Shown here: positions 11,501-22,847 of the stretch, piece after piece
How positions within the stretch are numbered: the first letter of the stretch is position 1
How the letters are laid out: every line of letters begins with the position of its first letter
NCBI GenBank assembly: GCA_016801845.1
Contig: CM028931.1
Coordinates: 8,104,087-8,168,086 of the forward strand
From: Polydactylus sextarius
Lineage: Eukaryota; Chordata; Actinopteri; Polynemidae
Direction of reading: 5' to 3'
DNA length: 64,000 nt
The notes under the pieces: generated by a model
The model's database searches: none
What the model was told of the DNA's origin: nothing
Seen by the model: only the letters and a program-made list of their open reading frames with translations
Made by a program: the position numbers and the translations under genes

Positions 11501-13040
11501 AAAGAAGGTGGAAAAAATGCAAAATTGTTTACCAACACAATAAAAAAAAAAAACATTCTTAATTGCGAAATTAGGCTAAAATAGAAGCGTCAGAGTGATA
11601 CTAAATGAAAAGCCATTTGGGAGTCAGATCAATCTTTGAATTTTTTTTTTAGGGGGGGGTACCTACTTGACCAGGGGGTCGATACTGAAATGTGACATGA
11701 ACAGACCACCGGCCACCGATTGGTCAGAGGGAGAGAGAGAAAGAGAAATGTCCTTTCGCTTGTCGATTTTACTGCAAAATATGGAAACGTCGAAATAATC
11801 CGATCGTTTCGCTTCCTTGTTCTCTCACAAGGCCGAAGGACAGAATTCCAAAAACCAACAAATGGACCCTTTCACGCGAAGACAGTGCAAACCCACCATG
11901 GTGTCTAACGTAAGTTTGTTTAAATTGTTTTTTTTTTTTTTTTTTTTTTAAACACTGCTGAATCTAATCTAATCTAATCTTGCTCCCGTAGGCCCGAGAC
12001 CCGTCGGTCCACGCAGCTATTCTCGCTCATCTCAACCAGAAGTACGGCTCCGGTTCCGGCGGACCCGATCCTTCCAGCGCAGAGAAGAACAAACTGGTAA
12101 ACACGGTGACTCTCTTTGATTCACTTCTTCTTTTATTTGTTGGGGGAAATGAGGACAAATTCAGTGAAATATCACGCAAAAATGGGCGGACGAAATGTCA
12201 CGTTTAAGTTCTCAAGAGACGGAGGAAGCTAAATTTTAAATCCAATCCCGCTCTAAACCCCTCGACGTTCCTGGAGGAAATGATTCACCGTCATCAGTCG
12301 TCGCTGGCTGCTACGTAAAAGATGAGTCTCCATGGCGACAAACAAACAAAGATGGCGTCTACAGACTCGTTCACGTCCACCGAGATGGCGGTTGAAAGAG
12401 CCCTGTTGTCAGATGAATGGAAAACGTTAGCAAAGTGACGACTAGCGGTCGCTAACGCTAGCGAGCGTTGTCGATTAGCGATAAGTTAGCGGGATAAGTC
12501 AAATGCATCGATTAGTTTGTCGATTAAGTCGCTAACTTTTTCCGACAACTGCGTCCTCGTCCCGGTGCATGCTGGGAAAGGGGTCGTGACCCCTCACCCT
12601 TCATCTGGAAGAGAATAGAGACAGATCGACCTTCTGCGAACGTGCAAATGAAAGGCAGAATAAACAAAACACTCTAACCCCTCTAAGTCAGTTTGAATAT
12701 CTGTTTCTCTGTTTCCAGGGACAACCAAACCCGAAAGATAAAGATGTCCCCAAGCCAACCACTGACCTCTCGGAGGACTTGTTTAAAGTTCACGATTTTG
12801 ACGTCAAAATCGACCTACAGGTTCCCAGCGCAGGTGAGTCGGACTTTGATTCGCGTTCAGTTTCCGACGTCGATCGGCGCAGTCGAACGCGGACATATTT
12901 GTTTTTTTTATTATTTTTTCTTTTGTTCCGCAGAAGCAAAGTCTTTGTCCGTGAGCTCCAACGCGCTGCCGGTGAAGGACGGCGCCCCCCGCAGGTCCCT
13001 CAACCTGGAGGACTACAAGAAGAGGAGGGGCCTGATCTAA
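5587..13040 (+). CDS. rtf1: RNA polymerase-associated protein RTF1
   Basis: RTF1 works with the PAF1 complex on elongating RNA polymerase II and promotes H2B ubiquitination. Seventeen exons: 5587-5670, 7213-7323, 7419-7569, 8406-8607, 8719-8948, 9037-9175, 9296-9473, 10182-10264, 10363-10450, 10567-10674, 10767-10844, 10982-11103, 11186-11243, 11832-11909, 11992-12096, 12719-12833, 12934-13040, giving 678 aa. The start context is good (A at -3, G at +4), and the protein opens MVNVKKRKGRVVIDSDSED, like the internal human start. Order: acidic Ser-rich N-terminus; histone modification domain at about 140-185 (DGYDDDLMGDAEDRARLEQM); Lys/Glu coiled region; Plus3 domain at about 320-452 (LNRIRLSRNKLERWCHMPFF, VTGCFVRIGIGN), which binds phosphorylated SPT5 and single-stranded DNA; second coiled coil; C-terminus LNLEDYKKRRGLI. 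Confidence 0.95.
5671..7212 (+). other. rtf1 intron 1, 1.5 kb, no gene seen
   Basis: First and largest rtf1 intron. It holds T-tracts and GCTAGC-rich sequence near its start. No coding exon, RNA gene or repeat family shared with the rest of the window was recognised. Confidence 0.7.
7984..8345. mobile_element. hAT-like MITE, CCGATAT family, copy 1
   Basis: This copy opens with CAGGGATGTCCGATA, has the family interior (TTTTTGCCGATATCTGATA, a TGATGAGGTCATCAATCGCG segment, repeated CGATAT steps) and decays at its right end. It sits in rtf1 intron 3 and ends about 60 bases before exon 4. Other copies are at 18153, 23230 and 37457. No transposase is present. Confidence 0.65.
9474..10181 (+). other. 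rtf1 intron 7, 0.7 kb, no feature recognised
   Basis: No coding exon or recognised repeat was found in this intron. It carries short A and T runs only. Confidence 0.6.
11244..11831 (+). other. rtf1 intron 13, 0.6 kb, no feature recognised
   Basis: Contains a short open frame at 11366-11584 without similarity to anything I recognise, and a G-run near 11653. Nothing else was identified. Confidence 0.5.
12290..12645. repeat. Dispersed GCTAAC-rich repeat, copy 1
   Basis: The segment in rtf1 intron 15 includes GCTAACGCTAGCGAGCGTT, GCGATAAGTTAGCGG, AAGTCGCTAACTTTTT and GGTGCATGCTGGGAAA, then GACCCCTCACCCTTCATC and a CTGGAAGAGAATAGAGA end. The same ordered blocks occur inverted at 37870-38165 and direct at 44330-44580. 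The family is unidentified and non-coding. Confidence 0.6.
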
Positions 13041-13107
13041 CGCGGCCAGTCCGTCGTCCAGAAAACCACGTTGCATGTGTAATCGGCCGTGTAAGAGAGC
13101 GTGTGTG

Positions 13108-13138
<31 letters not shown>

Positions 13139-14160
13139 ACGGTTGAGAGCGTGTGTGCGCGAATGTGCGAATGAGTGTTAATACAACAGACTGTCTATCA
13201 CAAACACAGAGGAAATACTGATTGAGCGAAAAACAACAACAGCAACAACAACAACAACAACAACAAAAAAAAAAGGATCTCTCTTTTTCTCTCAGAAGAA
13301 AACTTGTCCAGATATTTGTTGGTTTTTTTTTTTATCACATTATCGCACACAGACTCGTATATTGAGTCGTGTTTTTTTTTTTAATGTATTTAACTCCTCT
13401 TCCCCCCTCATTTGGAGTCCACTCCAGTTTTTTTTTTTTTTTTTTTTTTTTTATTTTTGTTTTGTTTTGTTTTTTTTCCTCTCGTGGACACGTGGATTGT
13501 GGATTACTGCTTTGAACAAGGAGGACACTATTTTAGAAGACTTAGATTGTTGAGGCTTTTTTTTTTTTTTTTTTTTTTATTTTCGGAAAATTACTGGACT
13601 GAACTAACGGGAGTCGACCAGCAATTAATTAACTGTTGTAAATGTCCCCCAACCCCAGCTCCCCGTCCCCACCTCTCCTGCAACGACATTCGTGATCATC
13701 TGCCCCCTGCGGTCCATCCTTAAATCCGAGCACCCTCTTGTATTTTTACAGAGCGTAAGATGATCACCGCCTCTTGACCCGACAGCGACACCGACCCTCA
13801 GTTCAGGACGCGTCGCCCGGACGTCGGTCACTTTTTAAGTCTTTGAAACGGCCTGAATTTAAAAGGAACCCTTTTTCTATGGCTGGCCTGATTATTAAAG
13901 TGTTGCTTCATTTTTTTTATTTTTTTTTTTTAAACATTATTCTTTTTTTTTTTTTGTTATCTCTTGGTTGGTTGTTCATGGGATAAACCCCCCACCGCCC
14001 CTCACTCCCTCCCTTAAACTCCCAGAGCAGATTCTACGTGTTATCGATTGTGTCCATAGTCAGTTCTTGTATTGATGTGGCATGCCATGTAAATATGCAT
14101 TTTCGAGTGAGTGGGGGAAAAAAAAAAAAAAATAAAGAGGCACTGTTTCATATCTTCTAT
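13041..14160 (+). other. rtf1 3' UTR with GT and CAA microsatellites
   Basis: About 1.1 kb lies between the rtf1 stop and its AATAAA at 14131-14136. It contains a (GT)n tract at about 13101-13138, a (CAA)n tract at about 13229-13266, and T-runs of up to 20 at 13428 and 13558. No open frame of interest was found. The position of the poly(A) signal supports one long 3' UTR. Confidence 0.6.
14131..14136 (+). terminator. rtf1 poly(A) signal AATAAA
   Basis: A canonical AATAAA after an A-run, about 1.09 kb downstream of the rtf1 stop codon, followed by a T-rich downstream element. Confidence 0.6.
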
Positions 14161-14435
14161 GTCATATTTTTTTTTTTTTTTTTTTTTTTTTGTTCATTTC
14201 CTCAACTAAAGTTGTGAGACGTGTGGAAAGGTAATTTAATTAACGTTGGTTTGACTTTTGGCTTTTATTTTGAAATATCCCGGAAACACACTGACGTATT
14301 TAAAGGTACTCCATTCTTTTAACATAGAAATTATTATTATTCAAAAAAAAAAAAAAAGGTAATTACACTCAATTTTGTCAAATATTAAAGAGGAGTTAAA
14401 ATTAAGTGGGATTAGGCAAAAATAATAAATAAACT

Positions 14436-14893
14436 CACTGGCCATTTTATCAGGTACACCTTGCTAGTACTGGGTTGGACCCCTTTTGCCTTCAGAACTG
14501 CCTTAAACTTCATAGATTCAACAAGGTACTGGAAACATTCCTCAGAGAGTTTGGTCCATATTGACATGATAGCATCACTCAGTTGCTGCAGATTTGTCGG
14601 CTGCACATCCATGATGGGAATCTCCCGTTCCACCACATCCCAAAGGTGATCTATTGGATTGAGATCAGGTGACTGTGGAGGCCATTGCTCAGACCAGCCC
14701 GTCTGGCAATAACAACCACAAAGTCACTTAAATCACCTTTCTTCTCCATTCTCATCCTCGGTTTGAACTGCAGCAGATCGTCTTGACCATGTCTACATGC
14801 CTAAATGCATTGAGTTGCTGCCACATGATTGGCTGATTAGAAATTTGCGTTAACGAGCAGTTGGACAAGTGCCTAATGAAGTGACCGGTGAGT
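14436..14893 (-). mobile_element. Internally deleted Tc1-like transposon
   Basis: The ends form terminal inverted repeats: TCACTGGCCATTTTATCAGG on the left, and GAAGTGACCGGTGAGTG on the right, the diverged complement of that end. On the minus strand 14412-14636 still encodes the C-terminal end of a Tc1/mariner transposase, with VVEREI-, VQPTNLQQLSDAIMSIWTKL- and EECFQYLVESMK-type residues. The right part matches the start of such a transposase near GLSISE-type sequence. The whole catalytic centre (DD34E) is missing, so it is a dead, about 460-base derivative between rtf1 and golga5. Flanking TA bases fit a Tc1 insertion. Confidence 0.8.
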
Positions 14894-15149
14894 GTATATT
14901 TCTTTAAAACAAACAAACAAACAAACAAAAAAGCAACATGAGTCGGGGGAGAGAAAAAAAGTTATTTTTGATATTTTTGATCAGGCATTTCCGAGGACGC
15001 TCTGTTGTGGGGTCCTCGCTAGCAGCGCTTCCTGGTCCACGTATTGAGAAGATCACACAACATCTCCTATGTCAGATAATGACATTTGACGTTATTTATC
15101 CAAACTGTTTTACTTCTTCATGTCCGCTCGTTAAACCTCGGCGATAGCC

Positions 15150-15193
15150 AGGTGACTGGAGACACTCGGGAGACTCGGACATCGTCTCGAACG
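15150..15193 (+). other. golga5: Probable non-coding first exon of golga5
   Basis: A GC-rich stretch ends in a good donor, ACG/GTACGT, at 15193-15199. It lies upstream of the coding exon, which starts after an acceptor at 16518. The limits are inferred; the 5' end is not visible in sequence. The intron from 15194 to 16518 shows no other feature. Confidence 0.4.
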
Positions 15194-16526
15194 GTACGTA
15201 ACGAGTTTTAGTTTAGCTAACTAGCTAGCTTGTTAGCTTTAGCCGCGGTTGAGTTTATGTTGACCAGACTGTGTTTACACTCGTTTTATGATAACAGGAG
15301 CTCAGAGGTTAGTTGTTTTTTTGTCATAACTCTATTATTCCCAACGTAAGACAAGACGGCGTCGGTGTAAGTTAATAACTATCCAGCTTGGACAGCTCGA
15401 GAGATTGTGTTAGCATGTTAGCTGAGCTGAAATTGTGTTTAGGATGAGAGTTTCCAGTCTTGAGTCGAGTCTAACAATGACTGGAAGATTTTTATCATCC
15501 GTCTGTTGGTGTCATCGTGTTTATATAAAGACTACAGGGTCTTGGATTGAATCATTGTGTCAAATAATGTAGTGTACTATTAGATACATGGAGATCAGAC
15601 GTGTAGAATTACATACATTAAGCATTTTATGAGGCCAGGTACAGTTAAGATTCCTCCAGACATGTTCAAAGATATTTAAATATAGAAAACTACTACTGTT
15701 TTGCATAAAATAATAGTGTTTGATTTGATTTTTCTCACCAAAAAACTCCTAAAATGACAATAAACCCGCTCCCTATTTGAGAAGAATTGAATCTACGCAA
15801 CTGTTTATTTATTTTAAATATATCAGATGTTTACTATATCACTGAAAATCCTTTTTCAATGTATGCACACTGCAGGATTTAGGTTTCCATGCCACAGCGC
15901 AGATAAACCAGTCTGCGTGTTTCAAATATCCAAAAAGATCACAAAAATGTTAAGGTTATTATAACACAACTGGTCAAACTTAACCACACATGAACAAGGT
16001 ATCCATGCATTTAATATGCTGTTAATTTCCCAATAAGATAAGAACCCATTGACAATAAGAGAGTTTATGTTTTACAGGAACAAGGACAGGGCAATTTGCT
16101 TTGCATACACTCATTATAACCTTTATTAATTCAGGATAGTTACTTTGCGAGGAACGCCCTGATCACACACAGCTGTACTCATCGACATTTGGAAGCGACC
16201 CAGAGCAAACACGGCCTGATCTTTTCGGTCAGCGTGCAGCTCCACTTGAAGTTTAGTTACGGATTAAATGCCTCCATCGTGGAAACGTCACCGGGGAAAT
16301 AAAAATACTGCTGACTTCAAAATGGAGGCATCGATCCGTCTACACTTAATTATATTGTTAAAAGAAAAGACAAGAACCTGTTTTTGGAAACCTAAACGTT
16401 TTGCAAAAACTCATGTACATATTTGATAAGTTAATCCCTAAACTGTAACGTTTTTTTTTTTTTTTGGAAATTCTTTGGAACAGAACCCTAGAAAATGTCA
16501 TTTCGTTTCTGTCATCAGGATGCAAA

Positions 16527-19500
16527 ATGTCTTGGTTTGCTGACTTGGCCGGGAAAGCTGAAGACTTCCTGAATAAAGTGGACCAGGGAGCTGCCACCGC
16601 CCTGAGCAAAAACCAGACGGGCGCGTCCTCGTTCTCCGCGCCGTATGAAGGAGAATCCACAACTCAGCCTGACTACAACACTGCAGGGTACAAGACCGAC
16701 TCATCTGTGACACATCACGCCTCTCATGATGCCCCGAGCTTCATCTCTGCAGCAGCTGGCAACATCAAGAAAACAAACGCAACCTTGCTGGCTGGAACAG
16801 CCAACGTGGCCAGCACCTCTTCTAGCAGCTCTCTGACTTCTGCCAAGACGTCATCTGGCTTCGTGAGGCCCAAAAAGAACGAGCAGGACGTGGACGATGA
16901 CATGCTCTTTGACTTTCTGAACAGCTCGGACCCTCCGGCCAGCAGCAGGAGGGATTCAAGAAGGGAGCTCGTGAAAGTGGCCGTTCCGGTCACCGAGGCC
17001 CGAAACGCGACACCTCCACCTTCCGTTACTCCTCATACGATCCCCTCGGCCCCGTCGACGCCGCCCTCGACACGCGGCGTATCCAGAGCCTCGAGCATGA
17101 GCTCGCTGTCTGCTCACAGCATCAAAACATCGGAGGAGAGCTCTGTGAAAGAGCCGAGCCAAGGTAGAGTTGTTATTTAGCCTTTTCTTGTTCATATTTT
17201 AGTGCAAAAAGAGCCACTACACCACAATATTTGGACTTTTCCACATGAAAATCGACTAAAACAGGTTCATCAGTTAGCCAGATTTCTCTTATTTCATATA
17301 AACGATGGTAACTTTTTCTGGTTTTTCCTCTGTGCTGCCACAGACACACCTGAGAGTTCCGACTCCGGTTTGGCCGTCCCCCCAGACTCCATCAGGCAGG
17401 AGCCTCCTCTTCCTCTTCCTCCATCAGAGGAGCCGCAGAGTCAGATACTTTCCAGTCTGCGTCTGGAGAACCAGCTGCTGCGTAGCGAAGTGGCCTCCCT
17501 CAACCAGGAGATGGCTTCGATCATCCAGAGGGCAAAAGATTTGCAAGAAGGCAAGGGAAAATTCATACAGAAGCAACAATCGCGGGTTAAACTTACACAC
17601 GCGGGCGTCTGTATTAACTTAAAGTTGTTCTGGACTCGTTGCAGAACTGAACCAGGCCCGACTACGAGCAGACAGGTGGAACTCGGAGCAGTCGCACACC
17701 GACCGCACGTTACGGGAACTTCGCTCGCAGGTGGACGACCTGACGGAGGCTCTCTCGGCCAAAGACGGTCAACTCGCCGTCCTGAAGATCAGACTGGACG
17801 AAGCCGATCAGCTGCTGAAGACCCGCAGCGCCGCTTTAGAGGAGGCGCAGAAGGAAAAGTCAAGGTATTGCGATTTAATATCAAAGTAGAAGTCGGATTC
17901 AGCTTTTAAAGAAGCTAGAGATCTTATTCCTTTTTGTTTTTTTTTGCTTTTTAGGATCATGCAAGACCACACAGAAGGGAGCAGCATGCAGTCTCAAGCT
18001 CTGGAGACGATACAGGAGAGGCTGCGAGAGTCTGAACTGGCTCTGAGGAGGGAACAGGACAGCTACCGCCAGATGCAGGTACGCACCAGCATGGAAAACT
18101 CCTCCAGCATTTAGTTATAAACTGATGCTATGAAGACGAAAACCCCTTTTTCCCGATATTGACTTTTTGCCGATATTGTCCAAACACTTAATTTCCAATT
18201 CCGATATCAACCGATATACGCAGGCAACAACAACAACAACACACTGTTGTTATGATCGTTGTTGTCGTTTTGCCTCCCGTCGCGGTTTGATGAGGTCATC
18301 AATCGCGCGAGCCACAAGCATTTCTTCCAGCATATTTGGCGATATCAGTCGTTACGTTATCGGGTTTTCCTTATCGGAGGAAAAAACGATAACGATAACT
18401 TACAGATATTACATAATTACACTAATATGGGGTCGATAATATCAGTCGGCTGATAATACCGTGTCGGATAATATCGGTGTCGGATAATAATAGACATCCA
18501 TACTTTTTAATGTCGTTCTGTGCGTAGAGCGAGTACGCTGGTCGGATGTCCAAACTGGAAGCCGAGAGGCAGGCGCTCGCGGAGACGGTGACGGCAACAG
18601 ATCGACGAACCGCTGAGGAGAAGCTCCGGGTCGACGACCTCCAACAGCAGCTGAAAAGTGCCAAAGCCGCAGCTGAGTCTGCAAAGCAGGAGCTCCAAGA
18701 CTACAAGCACAAAGCCTCACGCATCCTACAAGTAATCGTCTCAAATGGAGCATCAACATTTAAAACAAGCTTTCTTTTAATAGGTTTTAGCTGTTGTTTT
18801 TTTTTTAATAATGTGGAACGGTTTTCTAGTCCAAAGAGAAGCTGATCAGCAGCCTGAAGGAGGGATCTGGTCTGGACACTCTGGACGGCAGCGGCGCCGC
18901 GGCGCTGGAGCTGGAGGAGCTGCGTCACGAGAAGGAGCTGCAGAGGGAGGAGATCCAAAAACTACAAGGTCAAGTGCACACACTTCGGATAGAGATACAG
19001 GTGAGGCCGTGTCGATAGAAATGATGCCGGTGCATTCGTCCGCTCTGTTCGCGCGCGTTTGCTGAAGCCGTGCCGATCCTCCCTCTCAGGATTTGGAGAA
19101 TCAGGCTCTGACGGAGGCGGAGGCGTGGAGGGAGCAGCAGGTGCAGCTGCAGGAGCAGCAGGCTCTACAGAACAGAGCGAAACAGGAGGTGGAAGCCGAG
19201 GTCGAGCGTTACAAACAGGTAAACGGGAGTTTGTAGAAAATCAGCATCGTTCTCCGTGTGACCGAAATTTTATTTTCCGTGTATTTACTTAAATTGTAGG
19301 AGTTGCAATATCTGGAGGAAGAGCAGCACAGAGCGAAAACAACTCTACAAAGTCGAATCAAAGACAGAGAAGATGAAATTCAAAAACTCAGGAATCAGGT
19401 TAGTCGCTTTATTTAAATGTAAATGCTTCTTCCGGGATTAAGGGTGAGATCCATGGGGTGATCCATAATCCCGGTTTTGCGTTCACTCTTTTTCCAGTTG

Positions 19501-21263
19501 ACCAACAAGACTCTCAGCAGCAGCAGCCAAACGGAGCTGGAGAACCGTCTCCACCAGCTGACGGAGACGCTGATCCAGAAGCAGACGATGCTCGAGGCTC
19601 TGGGGACGGAAAAAAGCTCGCTGGTCTTTCAGCTGGAGCGTCTGGAGCAGCAGCTGAAGAACGCACAGGGGGGAGGACAGAGCGGAGGTCAAGCCATCAA
19701 CATGAGCGGCCTGGAGGGACCAGGTAGGCGAAGCCGACGCCAGGGTGGAAACGATTGGTGTTTCTTGACGCGTTTTTAGGAGTTAAAGTCGACTCCACTG
19801 ATTTCTTTACTCACCGCGTGTTTTCCCGCGTCGTGTTTTAAAGGAGCACGGCAAAGAAACGCGCCCGTCCTCTTCAGTGATCAGGACAGTCCGGGGGTGT
19901 ACGGAAAAGTCCGTAAAGCAGCGAGCACCATCGACCGTTTCAGGTAAGATCACCGCATTTGTTGAACTGTGATCGCATAGTTTCCCCCAGTGATAAACAC
20001 AAAGTCTTTCATTCATTTCAGCATCAGACTGGGAATCTTCCTGAGACGTTACCCGATGGCCAGAGTCTTTGTTATCCTCTACATGGTCAGTATTTGTTTG
20101 TTTATTTATTTAAAGTGATGTCCAGAGTAATTTGGTGACGTGTTTGCTGAAGTGAAGTGATATTTTGAGATTTGTAGTGGTTAAAAAATGACAATTTAGA
20201 TACGTTTGGCTGGCTGCCCCATTTACTTTCATTGTTAACTCTTTGGTTGTAAAAACAAAAGACTTTCAAGCTCAGTAGTTTATTAAAAAGACTGTTTTAC
20301 AAGACTTACCCAGCGCCTTGTTTTCATACTGGTGGTGAAGGGTGTTCCAGATTAGCAGATTCAATACTAAAACGACATCTTATAAAGTGACGGTCCAGAT
20401 TAATGTGAACCCAGGTTCTATTTCACCAAGAATACAAGTCAGACTCCCCCTTAAAATTTTACGTTGGTTGAAGTAATATCAAGTGTGAGCATCTTTTGTT
20501 TTCACAATCATATACTTAACAATGAAAGTAAATGGGGCAGCCAGCCAAACATACCTAAATCATCATTTTTAACCACTTATAAAGCTCAAAATATCACTTC
20601 ACATCAGCAGTAGCATGAATAGGGTCCCTACACATATAATAAAGTGCTGATAACTTAGTAAGTGAACCATGAACTTATTTAAAAAAGACTGTTTTACAAG
20701 ACCTACCCAGTTAATAAGTTATTAGTACTTCAGTTAATGTGTAGGAACCCTATTCATGCTACTGCTGAAGTGAAGTGATATTTTGAGCTGTTTTTGTTCT
20801 TAAAAATGACTATTTAGATATGTTTGGCTGGCTGCCCCATTTACTTTCATTGTTACCTGTTTGGTTTTAAAAACAAAAGACGCTCAAACTGGATAGTTTA
20901 TTAAAAAGTCTGTTTTACAAGACCTATCCACTTACCAAGAAATCAGCACTTCAGTTTATGTGTAGGGACCCTATTCATGCTTCTGCTGAAGTGAAGTGAT
21001 ATTTTGAGCTTTATTAGTGGTTAAAAAATGACAATTTAGATACACTTGGCTGGCTGCCCCATTTACTTCCATTGTCAACTATATGGTTGTGAAAACAAAA
21101 GACGGTCAAACTCGATATTACTATATTATTTAACCAACGTAAAATATCTACAATTTTCAACCCACCATTTGTTTCCTTCCAGGCCGTTCTTCATCTGTGG
21201 GTCATGATTGTTCTTCTGACGTACACACCAGAAATGCACAGTGGTCATCCTGACGGGAGATAG
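16527..21263 (+). CDS. golga5: Golgin-84 (golgin subfamily A member 5)
   Basis: Golgin-84 is a Golgi-rim tether for intra-Golgi (COPI) vesicles, anchored by a C-terminal membrane segment. Coding exons: 16527-17163, 17344-17550, 17645-17864, 17955-18078, 18528-18731, 18830-19000, 19090-19218, 19300-19398, 19498-19723, 19844-19943, 20022-20085, 21183-21263, giving 753 aa (human 731). The N-terminus MSWFADLAGKAEDFLNKVDQ is the conserved golgin-84 start. Residues 1-215 are low-complexity Ser/Thr-rich, about 240-690 are coiled coil, and about 718-741 (ARVFVILYMAVLHLWVMIVL) are the transmembrane anchor, followed by a short lumenal tail. Intron 2 of the coding part (17551-17644) uses a GC donor. The family signature RLGIFLRRYPMARVF is intact. 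Confidence 0.95.
17551..17644 (+). other. golga5: GC-AG intron in golga5
   Basis: The exon ends GAAG and the intron begins GCAAGG and ends TTGCAG. Joining here restores LQEELNQAR, matching human EELNKAR, and keeps the frame. No GT donor nearby gives the conserved protein. GC donors are a known minority class. Confidence 0.85.
18153..18500. mobile_element. hAT-like MITE, CCGATAT family, copy 2
   Basis: This copy has the same interior order as the family (TTTTTGCCGATATTGTCC, TGATGAGGTCATCAATCGCG, TACGTTATCGGGTTTTCC, TTACAGATATTACATAATTA). It fills most of golga5 intron 4 of the coding part and ends about 28 bases before the exon at 18528. Its ends are degenerate. Confidence 0.6.
20110..21155. 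mobile_element. Inverted-repeat element (GGGGCAGCCAGCC family), copy 1
   Basis: The last golga5 intron is mostly built from four alternating direct and inverted half-units. They share AATGGGGCAGCCAGCCAAAC, GTAGCATGAATAGGGTCCCT and GAAGTGATATTTTGAGCT or their complements. The arms can pair over hundreds of bases. No coding capacity is seen. The family recurs six times in trip11. Confidence 0.65.
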
Positions 21264-21398
21264 AAGGTGGAGCGGAGCAGCTGGGTTCTGCTCTCGTCGC
21301 CTTCGATGTGAGGACGACGCGCTGCTGGATTAGCTCTGGGACCCAACTCTTCCACCGTGTTTTTTTTTTTTTTTTTTTTTTGCACAGAAATGTTGTGA

Positions 21399-21404
21399 AA
21401 TAAA
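21399..21404 (+). terminator. golga5 poly(A) signal AATAAA
   Basis: AATAAA lies 136 bases after the stop codon, just after a long T-run at 21360-21380. A second AATAAA occurs at 21597-21602. Confidence 0.6.
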
Positions 21405-21959
21405 GACATAAGCACCTGAAGATCGATTAAGTGAGCTATAAAGTAATTACAGAGTGATATATATATCGTGCTGTCGATCTACTGAGAGGATATTAAATCA
21501 AACTTGATCTCACCTTTTTGTTCTTCTCATCACCTGCTTTCAGACATCTCTTCTCTGAAGATACTGTATTTAACACTATGTAAAAAAGAACCTTTTAATA
21601 AACGAGTTAGGAGAAACAAACCCGCGTGTCATGTCTCTGACTTCTTCTCGGCCCAAAAGAACATCAGAAAGAGGAACTTTATTACTCTCATCCTGTGGAA
21701 ACTTGTCCTCTGTGTTTTTGGAGGAACTTTAATTTAACTGGGACTAAAACATATCTGCTGATGACGCTGCAGGAACGTCAGTGGACTGTTTGTTGTTGGA
21801 TGGTGTGGAGTTTGAAAGTTAAAGGTTTTTACCAGTTTTATAAAAAAGTGACTTAAAGTCAGCACTTTATAGTCACTCCCTGCTTTGATTTATACTATTA
21901 TTTTATTTAATTATTATTATTTTAATCTGACACTTTTTAATTTTCACTGAAGATCAATA

Positions 21960-22002
<43 letters not shown>

Positions 22003-22847
22003 ACAGTCAAATTTATTCAGATACATATTAAAATAATACTAAAAAACAATAGAGATATTTGAACAATATTGTGCAACAATATAATTATATAAATAGACAA
22101 AACTTAAAAAAAAAAATACTCGGAAAAACGGGAGAAAAAAATGTCAGAAAAACTAAAAAAAAATTTTAAAAAACAAAAAACAAAAACTAAACTAAAAATT
22201 ACTAAGAAAAGCCGTTTTTTCCGTAATTAAAAAAAAAAATATAATTATAACAGTAGATATTGATTTTTCCCGACGCTCTGCTGAGGTTCCTGAACGCGCC
22301 TTCATAGACTTTGTTGGTCCTCCAGTATCCCACAATGCACCGCGGCCGCGCACCGTGTCCACGTCAAACCTGACAGCCATCGCACAGCCGAGCTTGATAA
22401 TGGCTGCAGTTGAGGTGGCACTTTCTGGTCGCGTTGTCGTTCGGACTCGTTAAAAAACTCCCGGAAACATCGCTCACCTTCACCGCGGACGTTACCGGCG
22501 TCACTCTAATGGCCGCCGTCTGAGGTATCAGCCGTTAAACCTGTGTTAAAAATGTCTCTAAAGCCGCTCGTCTTGACAAATTCCTCCAGGCGAAGCGTCA
22601 GCTGTTATTAGCCGGGTCCGAGCTAAATGAGCGTCTCTCCGCCTGGAAAGCGACTTTGTTGCGGAAGATTAAAAAGTGATATTTTAAAGTCAACAGCGTC
22701 TTTAAAGTTCACAGCTGAGCTTCATGACCAGACGGGACTCCTTCACCTTACGAGTCAAAGCTAGGCTAGGCTAACCCCGCCTCGTCCCCCTCCTCTTCTT
22801 CTTCTTCTTCTTCGCTTTGTTTTGTTTTTGTTTGTTTTCCTGGAAAG
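21405..22847 (+). other. golga5-trip11 intergenic region and trip11 promoter/5' UTR
   Basis: About 1.4 kb separates the golga5 poly(A) signal from the trip11 start. The left part is AT-rich, with a (TA)n microsatellite at about 21963-21998 and A-runs at 22105-22240. The right part becomes GC-rich from about 22260, and GGCCGCCGTC and CTCCCGGAAACATCG occur in what is probably the promoter and 5' UTR. A (CTT)n tract lies at about 22794-22812. No gene was found. Confidence 0.6.

Noticed and set aside
11366..11584. Small frame in rtf1 intron 13
   Set aside because: It is not needed to complete RTF1, which joins cleanly from 11243 to 11832, and has no similarity to known RTF1 isoforms.
21504..21737. 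77-codon frame just after golga5
   Set aside because: It lies in the 3' flank beyond the first poly(A) signal, uses a poor start and has no recognisable feature.
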